Translations under genes and position numbers: made by a program
The notes under the pieces: generated by a model
The model's database searches: none
What the model saw: only the letters and a program-made list of their open reading frames with translations
What the model was told of the DNA's origin: nothing
Shown here: piece by piece, positions 22,626-34,689 of the stretch
How positions within the stretch are numbered: the stretch's first letter is position 1
Layout of the letters: each line of letters starts with the position of its first letter
Assembly: GCF_963678635.1 (NCBI RefSeq)
Contig: NC_087070.1
Span: 15,317,840-15,381,839, forward strand
Source of the DNA: Symsagittifera roscoffensis
Lineage: Eukaryota; Xenacoelomorpha; Acoela; Convolutidae
Reading direction: 5' to 3'
DNA: 64,000 nt

Positions 22626-22859
22626 TTATGTTTGCAAATGAAAATCTAAATTCATTGCTAGTAAGATTCTAAATATAAAAGTTTGTGTTGGCTTTTGCCT
22701 TACAACCATGAAACTAATTGGTAAGTTTCTATGTAGTCGTATATCATCTCTTGTCCGAGGTCTTTTTCCAATACCAGCTAGTTCTAGTATTGTGCGGAAT
22801 ATCGGCTCTGATCTATTGAGTCGTAGAGACATTTCAATTAAGTTATTATCGTGTAACAT
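22626..22859 (-). CDS. 77-codon leader frame of the element
   Basis: An intact ATG-to-stop frame begins 88 bp inside the 5' LTR. The third copy at the right end of the window has the same frame, same length, start and stop (63640-63873). By my count there are about 14 nucleotide differences, 8 of them changing residues, and no indel. The predicted protein is basic, with KRPRTRDDIR in the middle. I recognise no domain. It could be a short upstream frame that regulates translation, a small regulatory protein or a chance survival. Confidence 0.5.
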   Translation of the reverse strand: MLHDNNLIEMSLRLNRSEPIFRTILELAGIGKRPRTRDDIRLHRNLPISFMVVRQKPTQTFIFRILLAMNLDFHLQT

Positions 22860-22926
22860 TTTGAAAATGTTTTGTCTAATTTCTAATCTATTTTTGGTTA
22901 ATTCTAAGCTATTAAGGTCTTATTCG

Positions 22927-22946
22927 AGACTTATGGTCGCACCAGA
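22927..22946 (-). other. putative tRNA primer-binding site
   Basis: In element orientation TGGTGCGACCATAAG begins 3 nt after the 5' LTR end. TGG at its start is what a tRNA CCA end requires. The third copy has the same bases at 63555-63569. I could not match it to a specific tRNA. Confidence 0.5.
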
Positions 22947-23356
22947 TGAGTTAGAACCGACGTGGTTAACTCATAGAGTAATTTCGGATAGGGTACACCA
23001 TCTGCTCGTCACGCTATCTTATTTTCGGCCGGATAGATTCGTGCAACTTCTTAGTCTAATACCGATCCTAATCTTACTCTTATATCTACTAGTCTCAGGG
23101 TGTTTAACTAGTCTCTGCTAGGCTCAATAGGTCTAAAGTATACTGGTTTATTGCGGCAGCTGAAGTTCTCTTGGAGAGGCAACTAATTTCTAAGTTAAAT
23201 TCAAATCTCTCTGGTGCTAAAATTACAAGTAATTTCAGCACTTATAAATAAGTGGTTTGTTAGTTAGATGGATTATGATTGGTTAATATTAAATATTTTA
23301 CAGTGGTAAAATATCTAATTTATCCAATAATAAAATGTAGTTTAGATCAGGTTCCA
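22947..23356 (-). repeat. 5' LTR of the 15.3-kb element
   Basis: 410 bp with TG...CA termini, followed on the plus strand by the second ACAG at 23357-23360. It is a gap-free match to 8065-8474. Confidence 0.93.
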
Positions 23357-23360
23357 ACAG

Positions 23361-23540
23361 GTATTGGATAAGAGAGGCGAGGAGTTATACCCACCCATAG
23401 AGTGACGTACAGAGGTAACCCACCCCCACATATAAAAGAAGAGAAGGAAGACAAACCCCGAGTGCGGCACCCTTCTACCACTTACCCCTCTGTCCTTTTC
23501 TTTTGGTGGTTCCGACGCCAGACTCTAGACAATAACCCCA
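23361..23540 (+). repeat. right part of the split BEL/Pao 5' LTR
   Basis: It continues the LTR begun at 7890-8064 and aligns with 29647-29800 (GGTATTGGA(T/C)AAGAGAGGC, then C-rich runs). A TATA box (TATAAAA, 23431-23437) about 75 bp into this part is a plausible LTR promoter; the sister LTR lacks it. The LTR end and primer site are not certain. Confidence 0.7.
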
Positions 23541-25033
23541 ACAGCTTCAGATAAAATGGAAGAAAGAAAAAAATGTCAACTTTGCTACATCAACTTTGTT
23601 TTTTTTATAGCAGACAGGGCTCTTGAGACTCAGGTAGCAAACCATTTGTATATATTTTATGCGCTGAAATTCCTGCCTAGTTTTGCGCGCAGTCATTAGT
23701 TCACGTTGTATTTTTGAGTGCAATTGATTGTGCAAAATGGAAAAAATTTTAAACCTCCTGCTTCGCTTATCGAGTATATATTTTTTCTAATTCTGATTAC
23801 AATTTTTCCAGCTGACTAGTTTTGCCTTGGTATAAAACAGAACCCCCTCTTGTAACTTTGTGCTTGTATTTTTGCCCTAATAAATGGAAAATGTTTAATT
23901 TTACTCTTTTTGCTACCTTAAAAACGGTCAATCCACTGTTTATAGTAATTTTGAACATCAGTTTGGTGGAATCATTTTTAGGATTTGAGCGCAAAACTTT
24001 TTGTGCAAATGCCCTATGATTTCGAATGTCTAATTTTTTCTGCTAAATTTTTGTGCCTATTCTCCTCTGCTGGATCCTTTGGGCATAATTTAAACTCTCT
24101 TTCAGCCAGTATGTTCAAAACCAACTTTTTTGGCAAAATAAAAGAATTCCATATTCAAGATCCCATACACAGTTTTCAATTCAACCGCATCCGATAAAAC
24201 AACGCTAAAGAGTTTTTCCCACGAGTCCTTGATGGTTTCCGGAGCTAGCTCTCTACATCACCCTCTTCAGACTCTTCAACGGAGACAACAATATGAAATG
24301 AAAAAGCGAGTGATTACAATTCCCAAGATCAACAAAAAACACAGTCCTGTTTCTTCGCAGACATACTATGATTAACACAGCTGGAATATCTATTTGGCAC
24401 GATGTCATCAATAACTCCCTAAAAACATCGCAGCAAAAGTTTCACTGAAACACTAAGGCTAAAGTTCTGGAAACGTTAATTTTCTTTAAAAACAAACCAA
24501 AGGAGTAGTGTAATTCAACAGAGACAATGCACTTAATATTTCCAGTGTTTCTTAAAGCCACAAACTTGAAAAAAAAAGAAGTTGTGCGTGCTTTCAAAGA
24601 GCTGCTCTCAAAAAGAAAGAAAAAAACATTGATTTTATTTAGCAGTATCATGCTCTTCATCGAATTTCAGCTCCAGAACTCAAAACACTTAGAAGAGTCT
24701 TCGTTCACCTTAACTTGATGATCTCAGCAGAACATGTTTTAAAAAAAATTTCAATAAGTTTTCCAAGAAATAAAGAAACAAACGGAAAAAGGCGGAAGTT
24801 TTTTGAAATATATTTTTTTCGTTTCTGATTTTGCCAAAGATTCAGATTTGACTTTTTAATGACCTGTTTGAGTACTAGAGCGCCCAATAGTCTAAGTTGC
24901 TCTTTGAAACACCAAGCATTGATCACTTTTCTTCCTCCTTGCCTTTCAATTACCTTTCACAGCCTTCGTAGGATTTCTATCACCCTTCAATAACCCATCC
25001 GAGGTTCATCAACCACCCGCCATCTAGTTTTTC

Positions 25034-25713
25034 ATGTCAGCTGAAATTACATCAGTTAACTGTTGTTCTCCCATTCTACGAGAAAAATTGAACAAAATTG
25101 GTGGTAAAACCAGCCCATCACTACCAAATTCACTAACTTCAACTTCAGAAAAAAACCTGTTCACAGTTATAGACGACAGTTTTGGCCAAAAAATGATAAT
25201 TCTGAACCTGAAGTTGTAGCTCAAAGACTACAAAGAACTCACCAAACTCGCCAATCACTTTGAGAAACTGATCAATGTAATGACTCACTTAGATAGCACA
25301 CATGTCAGTGGACGAATAAAAGAAGTAGAACTTCTATTACAGTTGAAACTAGACATCATGAAAAACGTTCAATGACAGAATATTCTGAAAAACTTACGTT
25401 AAACAGTAGTAACTCAACCAATAGCATTGGACCAAAAGCTTCAAAAACTGCTCACAATTTAGTTTTGAACACTCAGTCGTCATCCATTCAACCGTTCGAG
25501 TCTATGCTCGTCCGACCAATCAGGAACTCACATGCATCAACGCACAATTGCGCGTCTCCGCCAAGTTCCCGTTTGCAAATTACAGCATCACTGATCCTAG
25601 TTTCGTTGACTAAAAATCACCAAACAATAGACCCCATATCATTATGCTATAAGGCACAACTACAAACGTCCGGCGTCCATGACAGTCCTCAAGAGCCGCC
25701 CAATATTTTTTAA
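25034..25713 (+). pseudogene. BEL/Pao gag-like remnant
   Basis: The frame 25034-25219 and, after a stop, a helical continuation to about 25370 (LANHFEKLINVMTHL) look coding. The frame 25372-25713 follows. Helical, Leu-spaced sequence upstream of pol suits the Gag N-terminus of this family. No zinc knuckle is visible, so the assignment rests mainly on position. Confidence 0.4.
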
Positions 25714-27519
25714 TGGAACAGTGCAAGTGTATCTCAATCAGTTGCTCGTTGCTCCAGAACATGATTAAAAAAGTGTCAAATGCAGACACTAATGGAAACT
25801 TATTAATAGCTCAGCAGGTGTTCAAACGAATAGTTTTACTTCGCCACCTTTCTGCTCACCAACTGTAAATGAATTTTACTTATAGACAACATTGCCTTTT
25901 TAGCAACCTTCAGCAGTTTGACTTATTGAACAATTACAGTGCAAATCAAATGCTTTCAACTAGTGTCAATGGGAACATTCAGTAAAAAAACCCAATATAA
26001 TCAGCAACCTTATCATGAAATCAAATTACTTTTTGACATCATCGATTGATTAAACTGTCAGATAACCTGACGAAGTAACATTAAATTTTGTTCACATGAC
26101 CAACAAGATCATTTTTTGAGTCAGTCCAAATTTTAGAAAATTTAGCAAATCAAAGATTAGAAAAAGTAAAAACAAAAAACAATAATTGCAACAAAGGTCT
26201 CAATGGAAACCATTACTCAAGAGAATACAAATCAAAAAAACTTACCGCCCTTGCAATCCCAAACATCCTTCATTGTTTCTTCCTCACAGCTTCAATGAGA
26301 GCAAGCAACTAACGCCTTGATCAACGATACCCTACTCTGAGAATCCCTGAAAATTGCTTTCATTGATACAACCCCTAGAAGATGTGCACCCTCGTTCATT
26401 TCAAAAATACAAATCAACTGCTTTTGGTTACAATCATACTTTTCGGTTCCGATTATTCCTGCTCATTTTATGCGTTTTAGACAACTGCAGTACCATATAA
26501 ATTACAATACACACAGAAACAGTGAAAATTAACGCCCTGAAAAATGAACAATCCAATTTTTGCAACAGGTCAACAATGATCGCAAATCTAATCCGTTTGG
26601 ACATAGGGCACTACAAAAGCACAAAACCGTGTTTCGTTTGAAGTAAGTTTACTCTTTAAAAAACGTGCATGTCAATGGCGCTTCTTTTACAGACTTTAAC
26701 CAAGTCTAAGCAATGTAACCTCACCTACAGCATGTTGATTTCGTACAATTAACAAGCAACTGAATTCAAGTTTTTCTGAGCGTTAACACAATGCAGTACC
26801 TCATTGAGCCAGAGAATCAACTTTTTGCAACAAAAAGTCTCCCGATTAATACTCCCGATTACAGTTTTACACGGACAGTCAGCATGCAACGACAAAGAGT
26901 TACGAAGAAAAGTGATTTTCGTTCGCATAGCTGCAACGCAATTGACATAATCATTCGATAAATTACCTTAACAAACCTGAATCACGAACCAAATGAACTC
27001 TTGCAGATTTGTTACAAGTTTTTAGTTACAGGCCTACAACGTTTTAGCATGAAAACAGACGGCATACATGTGATCATTACGAAAATTTTCCATTATGGTA
27101 TGATAAAGTGAATTTAACCAACAAAGTCAACTGGGTTTAATCAAAACTTCTGAGCCTCTAAAAAGGGCTGGAAAAATTCAAATCTCTCAGATAGGACCAA
27201 AAAACTTCTTGAAACAGATATTGAGAAAAACCTGTATAAAAGCATAATTTTCAACAACCCGCCACAAAAACAATTATGGTAGTTTTCGCTTTCTTTCCGT
27301 CCGAATAACAAACAAAATCGGGAAAAAGTCGAAGAGTGCCCAATGAGGCAGCAACTTTCGGAGAAAACTCACTTGGCAACTTTCTGTAAAAGGACCTGAT
27401 CTTATCAACAGTTTAATCGTTTTGCATCTTCGGTTTTGCAATGAACCTATCGCTGTAACAGCAGACATAGAAACTATATTCAATCATTTTGCGATCATGG
27501 AAAAAACACATTCCGCTCT

Positions 27520-27768
27520 TTGTTTTCTGTGGCCAACAACGCCCGAAAAAAAACGATCCAACAATCGAGATATTTCAATTTGAAATGTGCTTTTTACCCA
27601 AGTTATCAGTTACACGTTTTCATTGATAAACGGCCTATGTTGCAGTGGTTTACACTCTTCTTTGTGAGGAAAAAAAGCTCGTGCTCCTTTCTTATTTTCC
27701 ATGTCAAGGTTGCGCTGATAAAACAGCTAAGTATACCCGAATTCGACTTACAACTAGTCGTACTTTGA
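27520..27768 (+). pseudogene. BEL/Pao RNase H remnant
   Basis: The frame ends with KQLSIPEFDLQLVVL, matching the KQLSIPRLELQAAVL-type box that marks BEL/Pao RNase H. Upstream, LHVFIDKR corresponds to the LHxFxDAS active-site strand, with the key DAS replaced. RT should lie at about 26.4-27.5 kb, but its YxDD box is not recognisable. Confidence 0.7.
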
Positions 27769-28367
27769 GCTCATTCAGTTAAGTTTGTCGTTGGCCAACA
27801 CTCAGGTAGACGTCAGCCAACACTCAAAACATCAAAGAAATTTATTTTTGGTGTGCTAGAACTGCTGTACTCGGCTGGACTAAAACTTCTGAGAATTGAA
27901 AAATTATGTAGCTCAACCTGTGCCTGAAAACCAAATGAATTTTATTCCAAGAAAATAGAAATTAAATAGGTTAAACAAACTCAACCCGGCCGACCATATA
28001 AAACACTATCTTCAACCTCAAGATATGAAAAACTATGTCGTTGAAATAACCAGACATATGTAAACACAACGAAAAACTTTGCACTAAAAATACATCAAGC
28101 GATTCGATGAGTTCAATGGAGAAGGCAACTACTTTAAAATCAAACATCGATGTTTTACAATGTTCTTAAAAGGACGAAACTTTTGCGCGCAGCTGCAAAA
28201 GTTTTTAGATCCAAAAATTTTGCTTCTTCTGAAGTGGCCGCGGTTTCCTTCTCAAAGACCTCAATAAAGCACGTGATTATTCCTTTAAAGCGTCACAGCA
28301 AAATTATTATGGAAATGATATTGCAGGCATAGCAAACGACCGACCCCTACCCACAAAAAACAAACTG

Positions 28368-29153
28368 TTGCAATTATTTTTATTTGTTCACAACAATACA
28401 AATAAAAGTTTGGTGTTGATGGAAGAATTAAACGAGTTTCAAAAAATTTTAATACGAAGCAACCATACCTTTCAGTGCCAATCATTTCATAACACAATTG
28501 TTTTTATTCAGTTGCCCCAAACTTTGTTGTTTTTTGGGGCAGAGCTCATCAAAAACTTTATACAGCAGGCATTCTACGTTTGTGACCTTCGAGGCGCTCT
28601 ACAAAGCATTGCTTTCAGATACTTCGATTTTGGACCATTTGCAGATAGATTCCCTCAACTTCCAATGGCAGACTTGCCTGATATCAGGTTCACGTAGCGA
28701 AGTTTTCCGGACCCGTTTATTTTCGAGCTGAAAACGGAAGAACATTCGTACATCTGCATCTTAAACTGCCTCGAAGCAATGGCAATTTGTCTAGAATAAT
28801 CCGAGTTTTTGACTACAACAACACGCATTTCGGCAAACTGGTTCTAAAGAAGGGTTCTTATATTCTTGGCGCCAGACAACAGCTACGAAATAATTCGCTC
28901 AATCTGACCAATAATTTTTGTAACAAAACATAATTAATCCTTCCGCTTCTCATTTTGGCGGTTCTTGGCAGATACTCAACCAGACTTTCGTTCAGCAAAA
29001 TTAAAAACTAAGTTTCTCGGCTTCACAAACTCAAGCCCACTAACCCATATACAAAGCAAAATTAAATATGAAGATCCAATAACCCTAACTCAATTAAAAC
29101 TATTCGGGAGGCCTTTTGTAACTTTGCCAGTGCTACATTTTTACATGTTTTAA
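28368..29153 (+). pseudogene. BEL/Pao integrase remnant
   Basis: In order along the plus strand and in changing frames: an LPMADLPDIR segment (about 28660-28690), the usual motif before the catalytic core; NPSASHFGGSW (about 28935-28967), matching the family's FNPP-HFGG-WE motif; and NSSPLTH followed by DPITLTQ and LFGRP (about 29035-29115), matching the conserved NSRPLT and PLTPNHLL motifs. The D,D-containing core between the first two is lost or unreadable. Several stops are present. Confidence 0.75.
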
Positions 29154-29403
29154 CGAAAATGCTACATTTTAGTCTTCAGCCTGATTGCAAATAAAACTGA
29201 GATTACAAAACTTCTGGAAATCCGAACATCAACGTGGAATCAACAAGATTTTTTTAAAATTCTTGTCGATATTATCCGGCTACTTGAAGAATGGTCCGAC
29301 CCTATGTGGAATCGGGACGCTTGGCCGTGCTATTCACCGTTCACAATAATTTAGCAAGACCATGTGAAGTGAAAACCGCTTAAGTGAGTTTAACTTGACC
29401 CGT

Positions 29404-29800
29404 TGTTAGGCTGACACGTGTGTTTCTCAAAACCATTTATGGTTAGGGTGGTCGCGAGGGTGTTCATGGGTGATCAATTTGACTCAGAACTCCTCTCGCA
29501 TTTGTGTTGAAAAAATGTGTTGTCGATTTATCCCTCACTTAGCGTAATCATTTGTGGAAAAAAGTTGACTTGAATTAAAGAATACACAAAAATCTAAACA
29601 AGGACTACGGAACCAAGGTAGCCCCTCAGTTCCCAGTAGAAACAGGTATTGGACAAGAGAGGCACTGAGTTAATCACCGCCCCCATTCCCTAAAGTGAGT
29701 CACAGTGGTAGCCCCACCCCCCACTTACAAAAAAGGCAAGGAACACCACCCAAAAGCGCGATACCTAACTACCCCTCACCCCATTTGGCCTTGTCATCAT
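29404..29800 (+). repeat. BEL/Pao 3' LTR, holding the empty insertion site
   Basis: It aligns to the split 5' LTR. TGTTAGG at 29404 is a possible LTR start, and the end is not determined. At 29641-29665 it reads straight through the site that is interrupted by the 15.3-kb element in the other LTR. Confidence 0.7.
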
Positions 29801-30960
29801 GTTTCAGCGGGTTCAATTCAGTGAATCTGAAAAGTCTCTTAAACGGGATAAAAATGACTTTTGTCCAGTCTCTACTCTGCATTTAGAAGGTTTTTTTGTT
29901 TCATAAAGATAAAAAGTTTATGTACTGCTGAAACAGTTCCTGCTTTAGGCTTTGGATTCAAATCGATTTTTGCTAGGGTTTTCCATTGGAGCCAAATTTA
30001 ATTTTGGTGTACCTTCTATGCAAATATACCTTTTTTCTAACAAAAAGTAGGGCACTTATTCATCGATTGTGTTGCACATGATGAAAATTATTTTTGCGGA
30101 GTCCCTGATTGTTACACTACTATCAAAACCAGGTGTGTGAATAAAAAAATCGAATGAAATTAGTACAAATACGAAGTCAAAAAAGCTTAATTGGTAGAGT
30201 ATTATTTTTGTGATATTAGATGAGGATCTAAGAAATTTAAAAAAAAAATTATTTTGCGCATAAGGAATCTGAGAACCATTTTGCAGTCTTATCTTAACTT
30301 TTTAAAACTCTAATGTTTTTTTAAACGCCCAGAGCTTTTAGCGAGTGTTTAATAAAGGATAATACTATTCCCTGTATACCCTGTATACCCTTTCAATTGG
30401 TGCAAAACCTCAGTAGAAAACTCAAAAATTGATGAAACTCTAGGTGTTTTTCAAGTTAGTTACAAAAATTAGCCGCGTAATGATACCCGCATCTACTTTC
30501 GTGCGTTAATAATCGATTATATTATGACTTTACTACAAGTCTTACTGAAATTGTGAAAAAACTGCTTCTTATCAACAAATAACTTTCTCTTTTTTTGAAA
30601 TCAATTTAATAAAAATTCTCGTTCATTTTAATTGACTATAATCGATTAGTAATCCATTTATTTTTTGATACCACTATAATCTACTATAATTGATAAGAAA
30701 TGATTATTTTTATCCCAATCTCCAATTCATGTGTTTTCAGCAGAAAACTCATTATAATCGTTAATAATACTTTTTGTTTGCCTAATTTAACTGCGGCTTT
30801 GCATCTGAATTGATTGTTTGTATTTTATACTTTTTGTATACGTGTGAAAAATGAGAAAATTGTTTTTGCGAAGATTTCAATTCAATTCAAGCTTATTAAG
30901 TTTTTTTTCTTTCAATTCTTCTCCATTAAGATTGTTTCATGATAGACATTTTAATTGTTT
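29801..30960. other. AT-rich non-coding stretch
   Basis: No gene signal. TATAATCGATTA-like words begin to appear from about 30505 and continue through the repeat at 30970-31445. Confidence 0.5.
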
Positions 30961-30969
30961 TAACCATCA

Positions 30970-31445
30970 AATTATCAGAACTTTGCTTCAATTTCATGAT
31001 TTATTTGGAAGATTTTTTCGCCTACCACGGGAACCTTACAACTAATATGAAAGTTTTTCTATGAAACCTTTGCTTCGTGTTAAAACTTTGTGTTCAGATA
31101 AACCAAAGTGTGACAATACATCTCATTTTCAGAAATTTAGTAATTGACAGAAAAATAATAACCCATAAGATATAATTAAAATATTTTGTCATGTGTGAAA
31201 CTTTTTGGAAAAATAAGAGATTATAATCGATTAAAGAAGATCATAATTGGTTTAGAGAGTTTTTTGTAAAAACAATTATCAATCAAAATAGATTAAAAGA
31301 AATTGTAAGCTATCACAATTATAATCGATTTTAAATTCTGTTAACACCTAGTTTTGGTAATTATAATCAATTATGATCGTCAAAAATTTCAACATAAAAA
31401 TCCGTTATAATAGATTACCCACGCCTTAACTTGGATGCAGGAAGT
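30970..31445 (+). repeat. interspersed repeat A, copy 1
   Basis: It aligns with 47480-47958 in the same orientation: GATTTATTTGGAAG, then AAACTTTGTGTTCAGAT-AACCAAAGTG, ending near AACTTGGATGC. It is rich in the word TATAATCGATTA. No coding sequence and no terminal repeats seen. Confidence 0.65.
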
Positions 31446-32374
31446 GTACTGAACTGTAGTAAACTCAACAAATTTCACAACAAAAGCGCGAGCACTCATT
31501 TGAACTAGCTGCTGATGAAGCTTATCAATTGCAATGTAATACAAACTATTACATGACGCGGTAAATGATACATGACTCGCATAAAACATTTTTTCCACGA
31601 GCATTGTTTTGAGCTAGGTTCTGATGAAACTTTTCAATTGCCATTTTAATACGAGCTTGCCATGTAAAACAAATGCCATGTAAAATCAGTTGATACATGA
31701 CGCGCTAAAATAAATTTTAGCGCAAAATTAGCTTGTTGCATCAGCTGTTATCTATTTCACCAAGGTTTTTATTTTAATTATACCACGAAAGGTAATAATC
31801 TTTGGGTGGGTTTTCTATTTTTTCATCAACACTAAAAATGAGTCGGAAAATTTTCTATGGCTGCGTTTTTCTTTTTTTTTTTTCGTTTTTACTTCTTTCA
31901 ACGCACAATTAGATGGCTTCAATGAGCATCACATTATGTCCAGCGATGCATTGAATTCTAGCCATTTCACTCGCGGTTCGAAATATTTTTATATTAAACG
32001 TTTGTTTAAGAAAATTTGATGTGGCTTGAGCTACAAATACCCTAATTCCACAGTTTAAAAAATAGTTTTTGAATTTCATGTAGCGTTTTTCTGGCACTAA
32101 ATATTTAAAAGTACGCTTTTTTTGTTTTGTAATTCAAGTTTTTGATTTTTTTTGTCATTAAAGAAAAAATTTGGTCAATTAATGACGAATGCTATTGTTC
32201 AAACCGTGTTACGAGTTAATAAAAAACGGACTGCCTTTCCGCAAAGAAGAAAATTCATTCTTTTTTTAATTGGCTACTTTCTGTATTATAATCACAGTAT
32301 AATGATTGCGGTCGATTTTTTTGTGCTTATTCCATAGCAACATGCTCTTCTTGTTTCAATAGACATTTTAAGTT

Positions 32375-32585
32375 CATTACAGGGCCAAGCTGTGCGTTTG
32401 GTGACTTGTAAGCGGGTTCCGCAACAAGAACTTCATTTGTTCTTCTTTTCTTCTTTCATTTCCTTTGTTCGTTCCGACAAAATTTTAACATGCTTAAAGA
32501 CTTTTCTCTGGAATCCATGAAGATACAGATACAAAATTGTGCGCCTATCCAGTGCATAGTTTGGCCTCGTAATGTTAGCTATTTT
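32375..32585 (+). repeat. interspersed repeat B, copy 1
   Basis: It aligns with 49105-49310 in the same orientation. The best block is AAAATTGTGCGCCTATCCAG followed by TGCATAGTTTGGCCTC. The ends are not defined. Confidence 0.65.
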
Positions 32586-32589
32586 TTTC

Positions 32590-33600
32590 TAAATTTCCGT
32601 CCTCTTACAGTATCCTGAAGACAGTCATTCAAAGTGGTTGCCACAGATAGACTTGTGATCTTTGAGTTTTAGTCGAAGTGTTCTCCAGTTTATATTTTGC
32701 TTGTTTCCAACTGCATTTAAAGTTTTTATGTAGTTTTTTATCGGACATGTTTTAGGCCATCTTAAGGATATCACTTCCCATAGCTCAAAAATTTAATTAT
32801 ATTTCAGCGGATATAACTTTGTTTGAGTATGGGGGATATGATAACTTATTAATTGATTATTTGAGGAAACCAACATGCGTTGTATTTGGTTTTTTAAGCG
32901 CGGTTACAGTACACAACTTTGCTAACAGATGATTTTAAATTGGACTGAAGCAAACCATTTGTTTTTTTAGGGCTAAAATTTGCGCAGAATATATATTTTT
33001 TACTTTCCCATAGCCGATGAGAGAACATCTCGATTAAAAGTTTTTCAATTTTTTTAACTTTTCAGATAAATGACTGCGCTATGGGATCTTTTTTGGCTTA
33101 ACCCTGATAGGGTCTTGTAGCAGTCTTGTTTTAAGATGACAGGGGGAATGTAAGGATTGTATTAGTTTCTTTTTTTAAAATTCTTTCTTAAATGAAAAAA
33201 TTGTCTGTCTAATTTATCTGAATCTTTTTTGCTTCATTACAAACAAACCTCCCCAACAGCTTAGATCATTTTCTGTAAGTATTCAGAAAATTTTTTCAAT
33301 AGTTGATAATTCCAATATTCAAAATTTTGGGGACAAAGTATGGAATAGGCACAGTTTCTAGAGCATTTTAAGAACTACTAAAGTATCTTCACTCTTCTTT
33401 TTTGTTTTTGTTTATCATGTGTGTAAGACAAGTGATACTGAGCGACACTTTGAATGTATCTTCAAGTTTTTTTCTAGCTTTTCATGGAGTAACTCATTGG
33501 CATATTCTTGATAATGGCAATGCTCAAATGAACGTGAAATAAATCGAAACCTGCCAATCGAAAAACAAAATATTCTAAGTAACAGATGGCGTTTTTTTAA
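32590..33600. other. AT-rich non-coding stretch
   Basis: No gene signal. A short match to the end of the hairpin-ended family (CCTGATAGGG then AGCAGTCTTGTTT) occurs at 33098-33131. Confidence 0.45.
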
Positions 33601-34689
33601 ATTAAATTATATACAGATAGTGGGGCTGAAAAGAGGGTCAATAATAAATTTCTATGAAATCAACTAGTAAAACAATTAGAGAATCAGCCAAACAAATCAT
33701 TGTGTTGAGGACCCTATTTGCAAACTAAACACATCATTCGTTTGTTAGCTAAACTACTAACCTCATCAGACATCATCCACGATGTTTTTCCCCATGGCTT
33801 CTTCACCGACGATTAAGGTAATATAGATTCTATATTCAACTAATAAATTCAAACAACACTAACCATTATTATTCGATGTTTTCTCTTTTTCTTTATAGGC
33901 ACAATCATCAATCATCTACAAAACAAAAAGCAAAATAAAAAACAGAAACTCTTTTTCAAAATCAGTAATTTTTATTAACCTATCAAATAATTGAAGCAAT
34001 AAATTTATCCCGTACAAAGTAGTAATTTAATATATTAATTCTTTTCCCCAAAGCATTAAACATTCATAAATTGAAAATAACTTTAAAATTTCAACCCACA
34101 AATCAAGCAGTAAAATTTATAATTTTTTAAGTAGTAAATTAATCAAAAATGTTCATAAATTGGAAAAGCAGTACTAATCTTTTCAAAGACGCTTCTTTAT
34201 TTTCTCTCGCCCACATATTCTATCCAATTTCGCACTGCTCGCCCACAAAAAATTGTTTAAAATATTGAATTTGAGTTTCATCTTTCACTGATAACGACTT
34301 TAACAAATTTAACACGTTTAAAGTTTTCCTTTAACCCGATTGGAAAGGAATTATTTAATAATCCAAACTAACCAACGCAAGCTTACTGAACACCATAAAC
34401 CACAACCTCTTAGCATGATAAGAAAAGAAAACCCACAGTACCCAAACTGGAATAACACCAGCTTAGAACCGGATAAGTTATTCTTTTAAAGACTACTTTT
34501 AAGTCTGAACACAAAAGAACAAAACGCCAAAAAGTCGAAAGACAAGACCAAAACAAACAATTTGATTTTTGAAGAAAAGACAAAACAAAGACAACAAAAG
34601 AAAACACTAGTAATAAAAAAATGGCATGAAAGGTTGAACTAACACAGGACCCTCCAAAAGGAGAGCACAAAATTATACCCTCACTTCTG

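Larger units (their letters stand above)
8065..23356 (-). mobile_element. 15.3-kb Ty3/gypsy-type LTR element with env-like region
   Basis: The element lies between two 410-bp direct LTRs with TG...CA ends and a 4-bp target duplication. Read on the minus strand the order is 5' LTR (22947-23356), leader with a 77-codon frame, gag, protease, RT, RNase H, integrase, env-like region, an extra frame, a 1.6-kb non-coding tract and the 3' LTR (8065-8474). Protease-RT-RNase H-integrase order, a YVDD box and a DD35E integrase indicate the Ty3/gypsy group. The LTRs differ at 16 of 410 positions by my count, with no indels. Every long frame is broken by stops or frameshifts, so this copy is dead. Its length is well above the usual 5-8 kb for such elements. 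Confidence 0.9.
23541..29403 (+). mobile_element. interior of an old BEL/Pao element
   Basis: The plus strand is A- and C-rich and reads as decayed coding sequence in fragments, with gag-like then pol motifs in BEL/Pao order. It lies between direct repeats (split 5' LTR and 29404-29800). About 5.9 kb of interior plus LTRs is normal for the family. Stops occur roughly every 20-40 codons, so it is far older than the gypsy element inside its LTR. The 23.6-25.0 kb part shows nothing recognisable. Confidence 0.75.

Noticed and set aside
22708-23121. 137-codon plus-strand frame
   Set aside because: It is the antisense of the 77-codon leader frame and the LTR.
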